Positions 1 through 7,749 of a DNA stretch of 64,000 nucleotides are shown here, piece by piece. The stretch's first letter is position 1; the number at the start of each line of letters is the position of its first letter. A program made the position numbers and the translations under genes. Under the pieces are notes generated by a model. The model ran no database searches. It had not been told where the DNA came from and saw only the letters and a program-made list of their open reading frames with translations. The DNA is from Methylophilus sp. DW102. GTDB taxonomy: Bacteria > Pseudomonadota > Gammaproteobacteria > Burkholderiales > Methylophilaceae. The stretch spans positions 62,001 to 126,000 of the forward strand of contig NZ_AP029023.1 of the NCBI RefSeq assembly GCF_037076555.1, given 5' to 3'.

Positions 1-378
1 AAGGTAACCGTAATCCAGACCGGTACCAAGGTGAATTTTCCGAATGAAGATACGGTGAGGCACCATGTCTACTCATTTTCACCTGCCAAAAAATTCGAGC
101 TGAAGTTGTATTCCGGCGTGCCAACGGACCCCGTGTTGTTTGATCAGGCGGGATTGGTGACATTAGGATGCAACATTCATGATTCTATGGTAGGGTATAT
201 TTATGTCGTCGATACCCCGTTTTTTGTCAAAACGGACGACCAAGGCAAGGCCATGATCAAGCTCAGTGATGGTCAATACAGTTATCAAGCCTGGCTACCA
301 GGACAAAATAAACCTGGCACAGAACAAAAGGTAAATATTGAAGGGGCCGCAACCGAGCTGAAAATTGCGCTTCCCTAA
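1..378 (+). CDS. Cupredoxin-like protein (methylamine utilization protein type), 5' end missing
   Basis: The reading frame is open from the first base of the window, so the N-terminus lies outside and only the last 125 residues are seen. The visible part looks like a plastocyanin-type cupredoxin: a His-His pair after N-E-D-T-V-R (about residues 21-22 of the visible part), then G-C-N-I-H-D followed by M-V-G-Y, which together can supply the His, Cys, His and Met ligands of a type 1 copper site. Such proteins are periplasmic and are often annotated as methylamine utilization protein, although a link to methylamine is not shown here. The next gene, a membrane EAL protein, starts 12 bp downstream and is probably cotranscribed. 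The exact role is unknown. Confidence 0.75.
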   Translation, partial: KVTVIQTGTKVNFPNEDTVRHHVYSFSPAKKFELKLYSGVPTDPVLFDQAGLVTLGCNIHDSMVGYIYVVDTPFFVKTDDQGKAMIKLSDGQYSYQAWLPGQNKPGTEQKVNIEGAATELKIALP

Positions 379-390
379 CATTCTCACTGC

Positions 391-2850
391 ATGATCCAGT
401 TCAAACACATTCGTTCGCGAATTGCTTTTACATTCTTAACCGTGGTCATTGCCATTCAGTTGGCAGGTCTGGTTCCGCTTAAATACGCCCTGGTAAAACA
501 TGCCAACCGCCTGGCCGAAGAGCAGATGGAGGTCGGCGAACGGGTATTTGTCAATTTGCTGCAACACAACACGCAAAGTCTCAAACAGGCGACGCAAGTG
601 TTGGCCGCGGATTATGCCTTTAGGGAAGCCGTTGCCACCAACGATGCGGAAACGATTGCCTCCGCACTGGAAAGCTACCAGGGCCGCATCCATGCTCAGG
701 TCGCCTATTTCGTCAGTCAAGATGAAGCGATGGTCATCGGCACCCAGGAAAGCGAGTCTGCCATTTCTGGCAGTGCGGCCCATCAGGAGTTTGTACAGGC
801 CATTATCGAGAATCAAACCGGCACACTCAAGTTTGAACTGGTGGATGGCAAACCTTATCAGTTGATAGCCGTGCCGGTTAAAGCACCCGAAGTGATCGGC
901 TGGGTAGTGATGGGGTTTGCCGTGGATAACCGCCTGGCCGCGCAAATCAAGCAACTGACGCACCTGGATGTCACCTTTGTACAAAAAACCCATCAGCACG
1001 ATTGGGCGCTGGTTACGGGGACTGCCAACCACGAACTTTCAAACCTGCTGGTCAAAACCGTTTCCGATGTGTATGCACAGAAGCTGTCTTTACACAAGGT
1101 CGACCTGGATGGCATTACCTACCATCTTAAAATACGTTCCTTGCATGAAACCAAGGATGAAGCTTTGCTGGTGGTGCTGCAGGGCTCGGTAGAACCTTAC
1201 CTGCAGGATTTGAACACGCTGTTTAAAGTGATGATTTTCCTGACCTTGCTTGGTGTGGTCATTTTCGCTGCCTTGATCTGGTATGTTTCGCGCAAAACTA
1301 CCGAACCGATTGCGACGCTGGTTAAAAATGCCGATGACATTGCCATGGGCAATTATGACAAGCCAATTCAGGTGACCAGTACGGATGAGATCGGCTTACT
1401 GGCAACCGCCCTCAACAGCATGCGGGAAGCGGTGTTGCAACGCAGCTTGCGCATCCAGCGGCTGGCGTTTAATGATGAGCTGACTGGTCTTTCGAACCGG
1501 CTGGCATTTACCCAGGGCGTGCATCAGGCCATGCTGGCCCATGCCCAGAGCAATGCCAAGCTGAGTATTCTGGTCATTAATATTCACCGCTTCAAGCCTA
1601 TCAACCAAACGCTAGGTCGGGATTTTGGCGATGATTTGCTGCGTCACGTCGGTCAGGTGCTCAAACAGCATGTATTGAGTGAGCAAGACATGGTGGCGCG
1701 CCTCGATGCTGATGAATTTGCTGTGTTGTTACAGCATGCCGATCAGGCGCAAGCCACCCGGTTTGCAGATGCCATCCAACAGGTATTTGAGCAACCGGTG
1801 CAGGTGCAGGGCCAAGCGATTGATGTACAGGCGGGCATGGGGATTGCGCTGTATCCCGAACATGGCATGGACGAAGAATCTTTACTCAACCACGCTGAGA
1901 CGGCACTGCAAGAATCCAGACTCAAAAAGACGCCCTGGATTGTCTACAATACCTCGCTGGAAATTGACCAGTCCGAGACATTGACCCTGATCTCTGACCT
2001 TAAGGAAGCCATCCAGCAAAACCAGTTATTGCTCTACATCCAGCCCAAGGTCGATGTCTCGACCCGCCGTGCGCTGGGCGGTGAAGCCCTGATTCGCTGG
2101 GTGCATCCGCAAAAAGGCATGATTTTCCCTGACCAGTTTATTCCGTTTGCCGAACAGACCGGTATTATCAGTGACCTCACGCAATGGATGTTGCGCCGCG
2201 CCTGTGAAGCGTTGGCGGATTTCAAAAAACAAGGCTTGCATATCAGCCTGGCGGTGAATCTTTCAACCCGCGACCTCAACAACATGGAGTTGCCGCAACA
2301 GATTGCCGATTTGTTGGCAGCGCATGGCTTGACCACCAAATCACTCAAGCTTGAAATCACCGAAGGCAGCTTGATGCAGGATCCAGAGCGGGCGGAAATT
2401 GTCGTACGAAAACTGGCGGCTATGGGGTTGCATCTGGCCATTGATGACTTTGGTACTGGCTACTCCTCGCTGGCTTATTTGCGTCAACTGCCGGTGCAAG
2501 AGCTTAAAATTGACCGCTCATTTGTCATGTTTATGGATAAAAACGCCGGCGATGCCAGCATCGTGAAATCGACCATCGATCTGGCGCACAACCTGGGCTT
2601 GATCGTGGTGGCCGAAGGCATAGAAAACGAACTGGTGCTCAACCAGTTGGCCAAGCTCGGTTGCAATGAGGGGCAAGGCTACTTTATTGGCAAGCCCATG
2701 CCAGAAAAAGACTTTTCGATCTGGCTCGAGCGCTGGCAAGGTCAAAACGACATAGACATTGATATCGGCGATGATTTTAACTATGCCGTCAATCCGCTCG
2801 ATATCGAGCCGGCGCCTCAAGACCCCTACACGCTAGATAACCTCAATTAA
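391..2850 (+). CDS. Membrane c-di-GMP phosphodiesterase (sensor-HAMP-GGDEF-EAL)
   Basis: An 819-residue protein with an N-terminal membrane segment (about residues 11-30), a periplasmic sensory region of about 240 residues, a second membrane segment (about 278-298), HAMP (about 300-350), GGDEF (about 370-530) and EAL (about 545-795). The GGDEF signature is degraded to R-L-D-A-D-E-F (about 436-442), so cyclase activity is unlikely. The EAL domain keeps E565-A-L, N-L-S, E-I-T-E, D-D-F-G-T-G-Y-S-S (about 686) and A-E-G-I-E, so it should hydrolyse c-di-GMP. The cupredoxin gene immediately upstream suggests a shared periplasmic signal, perhaps redox or metal related, but that is inference. No good Shine-Dalgarno precedes the ATG, consistent with translational coupling. 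Confidence 0.9.
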   Translation: MIQFKHIRSRIAFTFLTVVIAIQLAGLVPLKYALVKHANRLAEEQMEVGERVFVNLLQHNTQSLKQATQVLAADYAFREAVATNDAETIASALESYQGRIHAQVAYFVSQDEAMVIGTQESESAISGSAAHQEFVQAIIENQTGTLKFELVDGKPYQLIAVPVKAPEVIGWVVMGFAVDNRLAAQIKQLTHLDVTFVQKTHQHDWALVTGTANHELSNLLVKTVSDVYAQKLSLHKVDLDGITYHLKIRSLHETKDEALLVVLQGSVEPYLQDLNTLFKVMIFLTLLGVVIFAALIWYVSRKTTEPIATLVKNADDIAMGNYDKPIQVTSTDEIGLLATALNSMREAVLQRSLRIQRLAFNDELTGLSNRLAFTQGVHQAMLAHAQSNAKLSILVINIHRFKPINQTLGRDFGDDLLRHVGQVLKQHVLSEQDMVARLDADEFAVLLQHADQAQATRFADAIQQVFEQPVQVQGQAIDVQAGMGIALYPEHGMDEESLLNHAETALQESRLKKTPWIVYNTSLEIDQSETLTLISDLKEAIQQNQLLLYIQPKVDVSTRRALGGEALIRWVHPQKGMIFPDQFIPFAEQTGIISDLTQWMLRRACEALADFKKQGLHISLAVNLSTRDLNNMELPQQIADLLAAHGLTTKSLKLEITEGSLMQDPERAEIVVRKLAAMGLHLAIDDFGTGYSSLAYLRQLPVQELKIDRSFVMFMDKNAGDASIVKSTIDLAHNLGLIVVAEGIENELVLNQLAKLGCNEGQGYFIGKPMPEKDFSIWLERWQGQNDIDIDIGDDFNYAVNPLDIEPAPQDPYTLDNLN

Positions 2851-2914
2851 TTCAATGCTGTGCACCAGCCCTTGATTTCAAGGCAACTGGCCTATCTATA
2901 AGAATTATTTATCG

Positions 2915-2934
2915 ATTGAATTAAATAATTCAAT
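2915..2934. promoter_or_regulatory. Perfect inverted repeat, AT-only stem
   Basis: ATTGAATT-AAAT-AATTCAAT is an 8-bp-arm inverted repeat followed by a T-rich stretch. It could be a weak terminator for the EAL gene, or a MarR/OhrR-type operator, since OhrR operators are AT-rich palindromes of this general look. The sequence alone does not decide between these. Confidence 0.45.
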
Positions 2935-2960
2935 TTTATTTAAAAATAAAAGCGTTTTAT

Positions 2961-2977
2961 CATGTATTTCATACATG
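2961..2977. promoter_or_regulatory. Inverted repeat upstream of micro-ORF
   Basis: CATGTAT-TTC-ATACATG has perfect 7-bp arms and ends just before the AAAGGAG ribosome-binding site of the 23-codon ORF. It could be an operator, or an mRNA hairpin that controls access to the ribosome-binding site. Confidence 0.45.
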
Positions 2978-2990
2978 AAAGGAGCGCAAG

Positions 2991-3062
2991 ATGAGCCAAA
3001 TCAGAATGCACAAGAAAGCCAACTTCATCATTCACTACATGATGCAGTGGCTGAACAAATAA
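2991..3062 (+). CDS. Putative 23-aa basic micropeptide upstream of ohrR
   Basis: A 24-codon ORF (stop included) preceded by AAAGGAG at ideal spacing, which is a stronger ribosome-binding site than most annotated genes here have. The peptide starts M-S-Q-I-R-M-H-K-K and ends with Q-W-L-N-K. It is basic, with two His and an amphipathic middle (N-F-I-I-H-Y-M-M). There is no signal peptide. It lies 51 bp upstream of ohrR on the same strand between two inverted repeats, so it may be a leader peptide or a small stress protein. I do not recognise it. Translation is inferred only from the ribosome-binding site and the ORF. Confidence 0.4.
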   Translation: MSQIRMHKKANFIIHYMMQWLNK

Positions 3063-3093
3063 GATTAAAAAGTTGTTGAAAATATAATAGCAC

Positions 3094-3108
3094 GCGATTT
3101 ATAATCGC
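3094..3108. promoter_or_regulatory. Inverted repeat abutting the ohrR start
   Basis: GCGATT-TAT-AATCGC has perfect 6-bp arms and ends 5 bp before the ohrR ATG. MarR/OhrR regulators usually bind palindromes overlapping their own promoter, so this is a candidate autoregulatory operator. Confidence 0.45.
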
Positions 3109-3113
3109 AGTAT

Positions 3114-3566
3114 ATGAATAATTCTGCATCAACCCAAACGCCATTGCTTAATGAGCAGTTATGTTTTTCTGTGTATTCGCTGTCGCTGGCGATTAACAAA
3201 GTATATCGCCCACTGCTCAAAACGCTGGAATTAACCTATCCGCAGTATTTGGTCATGATGGTGTTATGGGAGAGCGATCAGCGTACCGTCAGTGATATTG
3301 GTGAGCAATTGTTTCTGGATTCGGCAACGCTGACCCCTTTGTTGAAAAGGCTGGAAGCTGCTGAATTTTTGCAGCGTGTGCGCTCGACCGAAGATGAAAG
3401 GCAAGTGATTATCTGCCTGACGCAGACCGGCCGTCAGCTGAGGCTCAAGGCCGCCGGGATTATGGATGACATGTTGTGTGCCATGGGCTGTTCATTGCAA
3501 GAGGTCGGTGAGTTACGCGAGCGCTTAAACGCGCTGCGCAACCATTTGATTCAGCATCAAGCGTAG
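3114..3566 (+). CDS. ohrR: OhrR-type MarR-family peroxide-sensing repressor
   Basis: A 150-residue winged-helix protein. The N-terminal pattern L-C-F-S-V-Y-S with Cys17, followed by the [12 protein letters not shown] segment, is the OhrR signature. The Cys near residue 15-22 is the organic-hydroperoxide sensor in this family. The recognition region [13 protein letters not shown] is also typical. OhrR normally represses the thiol peroxidase gene ohr. No ohr is visible here, and the next gene downstream is a periplasmic catalase-like peroxidase, which makes that gene the likely target. Palindromes lie before both genes. The family assignment is strong and the target is inference. Confidence 0.88.
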   Translation: MNNSASTQTPLLNEQLCFSVYSLSLAINKVYRPLLKTLELTYPQYLVMMVLWESDQRTVSDIGEQLFLDSATLTPLLKRLEAAEFLQRVRSTEDERQVIICLTQTGRQLRLKAAGIMDDMLCAMGCSLQEVGELRERLNALRNHLIQHQA

Positions 3567-3570
3567 TAAA

Positions 3571-3589
3571 CATAAACAAATGGTTTATG
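3571..3589. promoter_or_regulatory. Candidate operator before the catalase-like gene
   Basis: CATAAAC-AAATG-GTTTATG has perfect 7-bp arms and begins 5 bp after the ohrR stop, 62 bp before the catalase-like start. It is a plausible binding site for OhrR or another regulator. It does not match the palindrome in front of ohrR, so a single common operator is not evident. Confidence 0.5.
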
Positions 3590-3651
3590 GTGTTTTAAGT
3601 AGTGTGCGATTTAATTTTAAACAATATGAATTTTCATAGAAAGGATTCAAC

Positions 3652-4644
3652 ATGAAGATACAAGCGTTAGTTGCCGTGTTATTTTCCACAGCATTGACTG
3701 TCTCCAGCCCGTCGGTATTTGCAGAGGAAAAACCGGTGACCGAACAATTGGTGGACACCTTGACCACTTTATCCGGCGGCCCCCATGCCGGCTACCGCGC
3801 CAACCATGCCAAAGGCGTGATGGTGGAGGGGACATTTACCCCTTCTGCACAGGCGGCTTCGGTCAGTAAAGCAACACACTTCCAAAAGGCAACGCCGGTG
3901 TTGGTCCGCTACTCGAATGCCACCGGCGTGCCAAATATTCCGGATGCCAATGGCAATGCGTTTCCTAAAGGCATTGCGATCCGCTTTCAATTACCGGATG
4001 GCACCGCAACGGATATCGTCAGTATCTCGGTGAATGCTTTTCCAACGGCGACGCCAGAAGACTTTCTGGGCTTGCTCAATGCCGTGCGTGACTCTCAGGG
4101 CAGTACGGCCAAGCCTAGCCCAGTCGAGCAGTTTTTAGGCAGCCATCCAGCTGCACTCAAATTTGTGACCACACCCAAACCGGCGCCTGTGAGTTTTGCG
4201 ACGCAACCTTTTTATGGCGTGAACGCGTTTGAGTTTACCAATGCTGCAGGTAAAACCGTCTTTGGCCGGTACCAGATTGTGCCCGTGGCCGGCGCCAAAT
4301 TTTTGAGCCAGGAAGCGGCTGACAAAGCTGCACCTGACTACCTGATGACCGATATTGTCGAGCGTGTAAAAACAGGCGCGGTGCAATATAAATTATTGCT
4401 GCAACTGGCTGACGCCGGGGATGAAGTCAACAACGCGACCGTCGTTTGGCCGGACAGCCGCAAGGTGATTGAGTTAGGAACACTGACCTTGAATAAGGCT
4501 GTGGCAGACAGTAAAGCGGCTGAAAAGCCCATCATGTTCAATCCGCTACAGCTGACAGACGGCATTGCGCCTAGCAAAGATCCTATTTTGCTGGCCAGAC
4601 CAGCGGCCTATGCCGTCAGTTATGGCAGAAGATTGGCGCATTAA
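3652..4644 (+). CDS. Periplasmic catalase-related heme peroxidase (SrpA-like)
   Basis: A 330-residue member of the short, catalase-related peroxidase family, which lacks the large C-terminal part of true catalases. Residues 1-24 form a signal peptide (cleavage after S-V-F-A). His52 in Y-R-A-N-H-A-K-G matches the distal heme His, an Asn-containing R-Y-S-N-A-T-G segment follows, and R316-P-A-A-Y320 near the C-terminus fits the Arg and Tyr of the proximal heme side. It should reduce peroxides in the periplasm. The ribosome-binding site is AAAGGA. It lies 85 bp downstream of ohrR on the same strand and is probably under peroxide control. The substrate is not known. Confidence 0.85.
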   Translation: MKIQALVAVLFSTALTVSSPSVFAEEKPVTEQLVDTLTTLSGGPHAGYRANHAKGVMVEGTFTPSAQAASVSKATHFQKATPVLVRYSNATGVPNIPDANGNAFPKGIAIRFQLPDGTATDIVSISVNAFPTATPEDFLGLLNAVRDSQGSTAKPSPVEQFLGSHPAALKFVTTPKPAPVSFATQPFYGVNAFEFTNAAGKTVFGRYQIVPVAGAKFLSQEAADKAAPDYLMTDIVERVKTGAVQYKLLLQLADAGDEVNNATVVWPDSRKVIELGTLTLNKAVADSKAAEKPIMFNPLQLTDGIAPSKDPILLARPAAYAVSYGRRLAH

Positions 4645-4677
4645 GCTTATTCAGCAAAGCATGGCGAGCTGAATGTG

Positions 4678-4720
4678 AAACGGCGTTGTTTGCGTGAGCA
4701 AACCGCGCCGTTTGCTTTTA
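4678..4720. terminator. Composite hairpin between convergent genes
   Basis: An outer stem AAACGGCG/CGCCGTTT (4678-4685 with 4706-4713) encloses an inner stem GTTTGC/GCAAAC with a GTGA loop, followed by GCTTTT on the plus strand. Its position between the converging catalase-like and msrB genes fits a shared terminator. Confidence 0.7.
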
Positions 4721-4731
4721 ACGCCGGCCAA

Positions 4732-5187
4732 TTACTGGGCGACAAATGCAATCGCTTTGCCATTAATGCAATAGCGCAGTCCACTCTCTGTTTTGCCATC
4801 GGGGAAGACGTGGCCCAAATGCGCATCACACACATTGCACTTCACTTCTACGCGTTGCATGCCATGGCTATCGTCGGCGTAATAAGCAATCGCATTCTTT
4901 GCAAGGGGCTGGTCAAAGGAAGGCCAACCCGAGGCAGAGTCAAACTTTTGGCTAGAATCAAACAGCGTTTGCGCGCAACAGGCGCAGGCATAGCGCCCTG
5001 GCGTAAACGCCACACACATTTCTGACGAAAACGGCCGCTCGGTGGCACTTAAACGTGTAATGGCAAACACATCGTCATCCAAAATCTCTCGCCAGGCACG
5101 CACGGATTTTTGCAATTTGCGTTCTGGGGGCAGATTCCCTTCGCGCGAGAGTTTAAGTATATCTTTCCATTTAAGCATGATATCCAT
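4732..5187 (-). CDS. msrB: Peptide-methionine (R)-S-oxide reductase
   Basis: A 151-residue MsrB. It reduces methionine-R-sulfoxide in proteins using thioredoxin. Zinc-binding C-x-x-C pairs are visible in Y-A-C-A-C-C-A-Q-T-L-F and C-N-V-C-D-A-H-L-G-H-V-F. The conserved G-W-P-S-F follows, and the catalytic Cys lies in the C-terminal R-Y-C-I-N. The resolving Cys that some family members have before G-W-P-S-F is replaced by Ser (S-A-S-G-W). No signal peptide is seen, so it is cytoplasmic. An alternative start (M-L-K-W-K-D) lies three codons in, at 5178. The setting beside peroxide-defence genes suits its role. Confidence 0.92.
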   Translation of the reverse strand: MDIMLKWKDILKLSREGNLPPERKLQKSVRAWREILDDDVFAITRLSATERPFSSEMCVAFTPGRYACACCAQTLFDSSQKFDSASGWPSFDQPLAKNAIAYYADDSHGMQRVEVKCNVCDAHLGHVFPDGKTESGLRYCINGKAIAFVAQ

Positions 5188-5333
5188 CCATCAATTTCCA
5201 ACCCGGTGACTTGTTACTGTTGAAGGTTTTAATCTTGTATAGCGCTGGGAAAACGGCGTTAAATCATGCATTTCCATGTCTTATCGCCACATTTGCGACC
5301 TGCGCTGACAGATAAACTACAAACTATCGAGTA

Positions 5334-5358
5334 TATCACTGGTGTGATAGTTCACCAG
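5334..5358. promoter_or_regulatory. Overlapping inverted repeats before the bestrophin-like gene
   Basis: TATCAC-TGGT-GTGATA (5334-5349) overlaps CTGGTG-N8-CACCAG (5339-5358). They end just before the GGGAGA ribosome-binding site of the downstream gene, so the region may be an operator or an mRNA structure. Confidence 0.4.
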
Positions 5359-5372
5359 ATGGGAGACATGCC

Positions 5373-6293
5373 TTGATTGTTAGACCAAGACCGCACTTGT
5401 TTGAACTGTTTTTTATCATCAAAGGTTCTATCGTGCTCAAGATCATGCCGCTGCTGACATTTGTAGCAACACTGTCAGCCGTCGTGGTCTCGATTTATAC
5501 CTTGAAGCCCGACTGGTTACCCAAGTTTGATGGCGGGCCGTTCGCCTTGCTTGGCATCACGCTGTCTATTTTTCTTGCCTTTAGAAATAACGCCTGTTAT
5601 GAGCGCTGGTGGGAGGCGAGGAAGGTGTGGGGTGAGTTTATGCTCACCGCGAGAAACCTGGCACGCTTGAGCCAGATACTGGATACCCAGGGTGAACTCA
5701 GTGCCGCCCGCAAGCAATTGCTGGAATGCAATATTGCTTACGCGCACGCGTTGCTAAAGCAGCTGCGTCCAGGGGATCAACTGCCACGGATCAAGCAACT
5801 GTTAGCCGCGCCCGTGGCAGAAGCATACTTGCAGAGCAAAAATCCGCCAGAAGTCATTTTACGTGCCATGGAGCGCATCCTGATACAGGCATTGGCGGAG
5901 GGCCGCATCCAGCCTATACAGTTTAATTTGCTCGAAGAATTGATTCAGAAGCTGGCGGCGACGCAAGCCGCCTGTGAACGGATCCAGAACACGCCGATTC
6001 CGTTTGGCTACACCTTATTGTTGCACCGCACCGCCTATACTTTTTGTTTTTTGATGCCCTTTTGTTTTGCCAATACCCTGGGCTGGGCCACGCCGTTTGT
6101 GACTGCATTGGCAGCTTATACCCTGTTTGGACTCGATGCCCTCGGTAATGAACTCGAAGAGCCTTTTGCCCCGATTGCCAATGCGCTGCCGATCAACGCG
6201 CTGACTGAAGTCATAGACATTGAGCTCATGGAAGCCTTGGGGCAAAGTGATTTGCCCGCGTTGCCGACCGCCAAAGAATTTGTACTGATGTAA
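5373..6293 (+). CDS. Bestrophin-family (UPF0187) membrane protein
   Basis: A 306-residue membrane protein of the bacterial bestrophin family, probable anion or cation channels of the inner membrane. The N-terminal M-I-V-R-P-R-P-H, the F-R-N-N-A-C-Y-E-R-W-W-E-A-R segment after the second membrane helix, the I-P-F-G-Y motif, and the C-terminal L-D-A-L-G-N-E-L-E-E-P-F are typical. The start is TTG at 5373. An ATG 5 bp upstream is followed at once by a stop, and the TTG start gives the normal family N-terminus with GGGAGA at good spacing. It converges with dadA. The ion transported is not known. Confidence 0.85.
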   Translation: MIVRPRPHLFELFFIIKGSIVLKIMPLLTFVATLSAVVVSIYTLKPDWLPKFDGGPFALLGITLSIFLAFRNNACYERWWEARKVWGEFMLTARNLARLSQILDTQGELSAARKQLLECNIAYAHALLKQLRPGDQLPRIKQLLAAPVAEAYLQSKNPPEVILRAMERILIQALAEGRIQPIQFNLLEELIQKLAATQAACERIQNTPIPFGYTLLLHRTAYTFCFLMPFCFANTLGWATPFVTALAAYTLFGLDALGNELEEPFAPIANALPINALTEVIDIELMEALGQSDLPALPTAKEFVLM

Positions 6294-6310
6294 GTGCACA
6301 GACGATTTCT

Positions 6311-6334
6311 CTACTGAGTGATTTTACTCAATAG
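6311..6334. terminator. Hairpin between convergent genes
   Basis: CTACTGAGT and ACTCAATAG form 9-bp arms with one mismatch and a 6-nt loop between the bestrophin-like gene and dadA. There is no clear U-tract, so terminator function is only likely. Confidence 0.4.
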
Positions 6335-6358
6335 CAGCGATGGCTTGGGTGACCGCGG

Positions 6359-7630
6359 CTAGAGATAGCGGGAAAGTTGCAGGTCTTGCGTCTCGATGGC
6401 CGGTGTCTCCTGCGCCATCAAATCGGCCAGCACTTGCCCGGAGCCGCAAGCCATGGTCCAACCCAGCGTGCCGTGCCCAGTATTGAGCCACACATGGGGG
6501 TAAGCCGCGCTTGCCTGGCCGATCAGCGGCGTGCCATCCGGGGTCATGGGGCGTAGCCCCGTCCAGAATTGCGCTTGTGCGACATCCCCGGCATACGGGA
6601 ACAAGCCGTTGAATACAAATTCCAGCGTGGCCCGGCGGCTTGGGTTGAGGCTTAAATCAAACCCATGCAATTCCGCCATCCCGCCCACCCGGATGCGCTG
6701 ATCAAAGCGCGTAATGGCCACCTTGTAAGTCTCATCCATCACGGTGGACACGGGGGCGGCTGCAGCGTTGATCAGGGGCACGGTCAAAGAATAGCCTTTT
6801 ACGGGATAGACCGGCAGATTGAGTCCCAACGCCTGCGAAAGTTGGCGCGAGTAGCTGCCAAGGGCGACCACATAATGGTCTGACTGCAACACTTCCACGC
6901 CACTTGCCGTTTGCACCTCTACGCCAAGCAACTGGCTTTGCTGTGTCAGTAAGCGGTGTATTTGTGTTTCTTGTCTGAACTTCACCCCAAGCGCTTGCGC
7001 CTTGGCTGCCAGTTGCGTGGTAAATAGCTGGCAATCCCCGGTTTCATCCCCAGGCAGATACAACCCACCCAGCAACGCATCTTGTACGTGAATCAGGGCA
7101 GGTTCAATGCGTACACAGCCTGCCGCATCCAAATGCTCAAACGGCACGTCCATGCGTTCAAGTACGGCAATATCCTTGGCTTCGGCGGCGAGTTGTTTTT
7201 TGGTGCGGAATACTTGTAAGGTCCCTTGACTGCGTTGCTCATAATGCAAGCCCGTCTCTGCGCGCAAACGACGCAGACAATCGCGGCTATACTCGGCCAG
7301 ACGCACCATGCGCGATTTATTCAATTCATAACGTTCGAGCGAGCAATTGCTTAAAAACTGTGCAATCCAATGACATTGCCAACGCGTGAAATCCGGCTTG
7401 AGGGAGAGTGGCGCATGGCGCTGAAACAGCCATTTAAGCGCCTTGAGGGGCACATCTGGGCTGGCCCAAGGGGCGGAATAACCTGGTGAAATTTGCCCTG
7501 CATTGGCAAAACTGGTCTCCAGGGCGACCGCTGGTTGACGGTCTATGACCGTGACTTCAAAGCCTTTTAACGCCAGATAATAAGCGCTTGTCACGCCTAT
7601 CACCCCGGAACCAAGCACTAATACCCGCAT
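6359..7630 (-). CDS. dadA: D-amino acid dehydrogenase (small subunit type)
   Basis: A 423-residue FAD enzyme that oxidatively deaminates D-amino acids (mainly D-alanine) at the membrane and passes electrons to the respiratory chain. The N-terminal G-S-G-V-I-G (residues 7-12) with the following V-T-V-I-D-R is the FAD-binding Rossmann motif. [16 protein letters not shown] is characteristic of DadA, and [11 protein letters not shown] closes the C-terminal FAD site. AGGAG lies upstream of the ATG. No alanine racemase (dadX) is adjacent. It may recycle D-alanine released by the wall enzymes encoded further upstream. Length and motifs agree with the family. Confidence 0.9.
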   Translation of the reverse strand: MRVLVLGSGVIGVTSAYYLALKGFEVTVIDRQPAVALETSFANAGQISPGYSAPWASPDVPLKALKWLFQRHAPLSLKPDFTRWQCHWIAQFLSNCSLERYELNKSRMVRLAEYSRDCLRRLRAETGLHYEQRSQGTLQVFRTKKQLAAEAKDIAVLERMDVPFEHLDAAGCVRIEPALIHVQDALLGGLYLPGDETGDCQLFTTQLAAKAQALGVKFRQETQIHRLLTQQSQLLGVEVQTASGVEVLQSDHYVVALGSYSRQLSQALGLNLPVYPVKGYSLTVPLINAAAAPVSTVMDETYKVAITRFDQRIRVGGMAELHGFDLSLNPSRRATLEFVFNGLFPYAGDVAQAQFWTGLRPMTPDGTPLIGQASAAYPHVWLNTGHGTLGWTMACGSGQVLADLMAQETPAIETQDLQLSRYL

Positions 7631-7749
7631 GATGATACTCCTGCAACGATAGCGAGGCAGTCATGATGGACTTACCCGCACTGGATGATGTTAACAAAAT
7701 CGGCTGTCAGCAGGGGGAATATGATCGCGTTAAGGATGAGACGGGCAAG

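Noticed and set aside
436..1032. Minus-strand ORF of 198 codons inside the EAL gene
   Set aside because: Antisense shadow of the periplasmic sensor region, no start signals.
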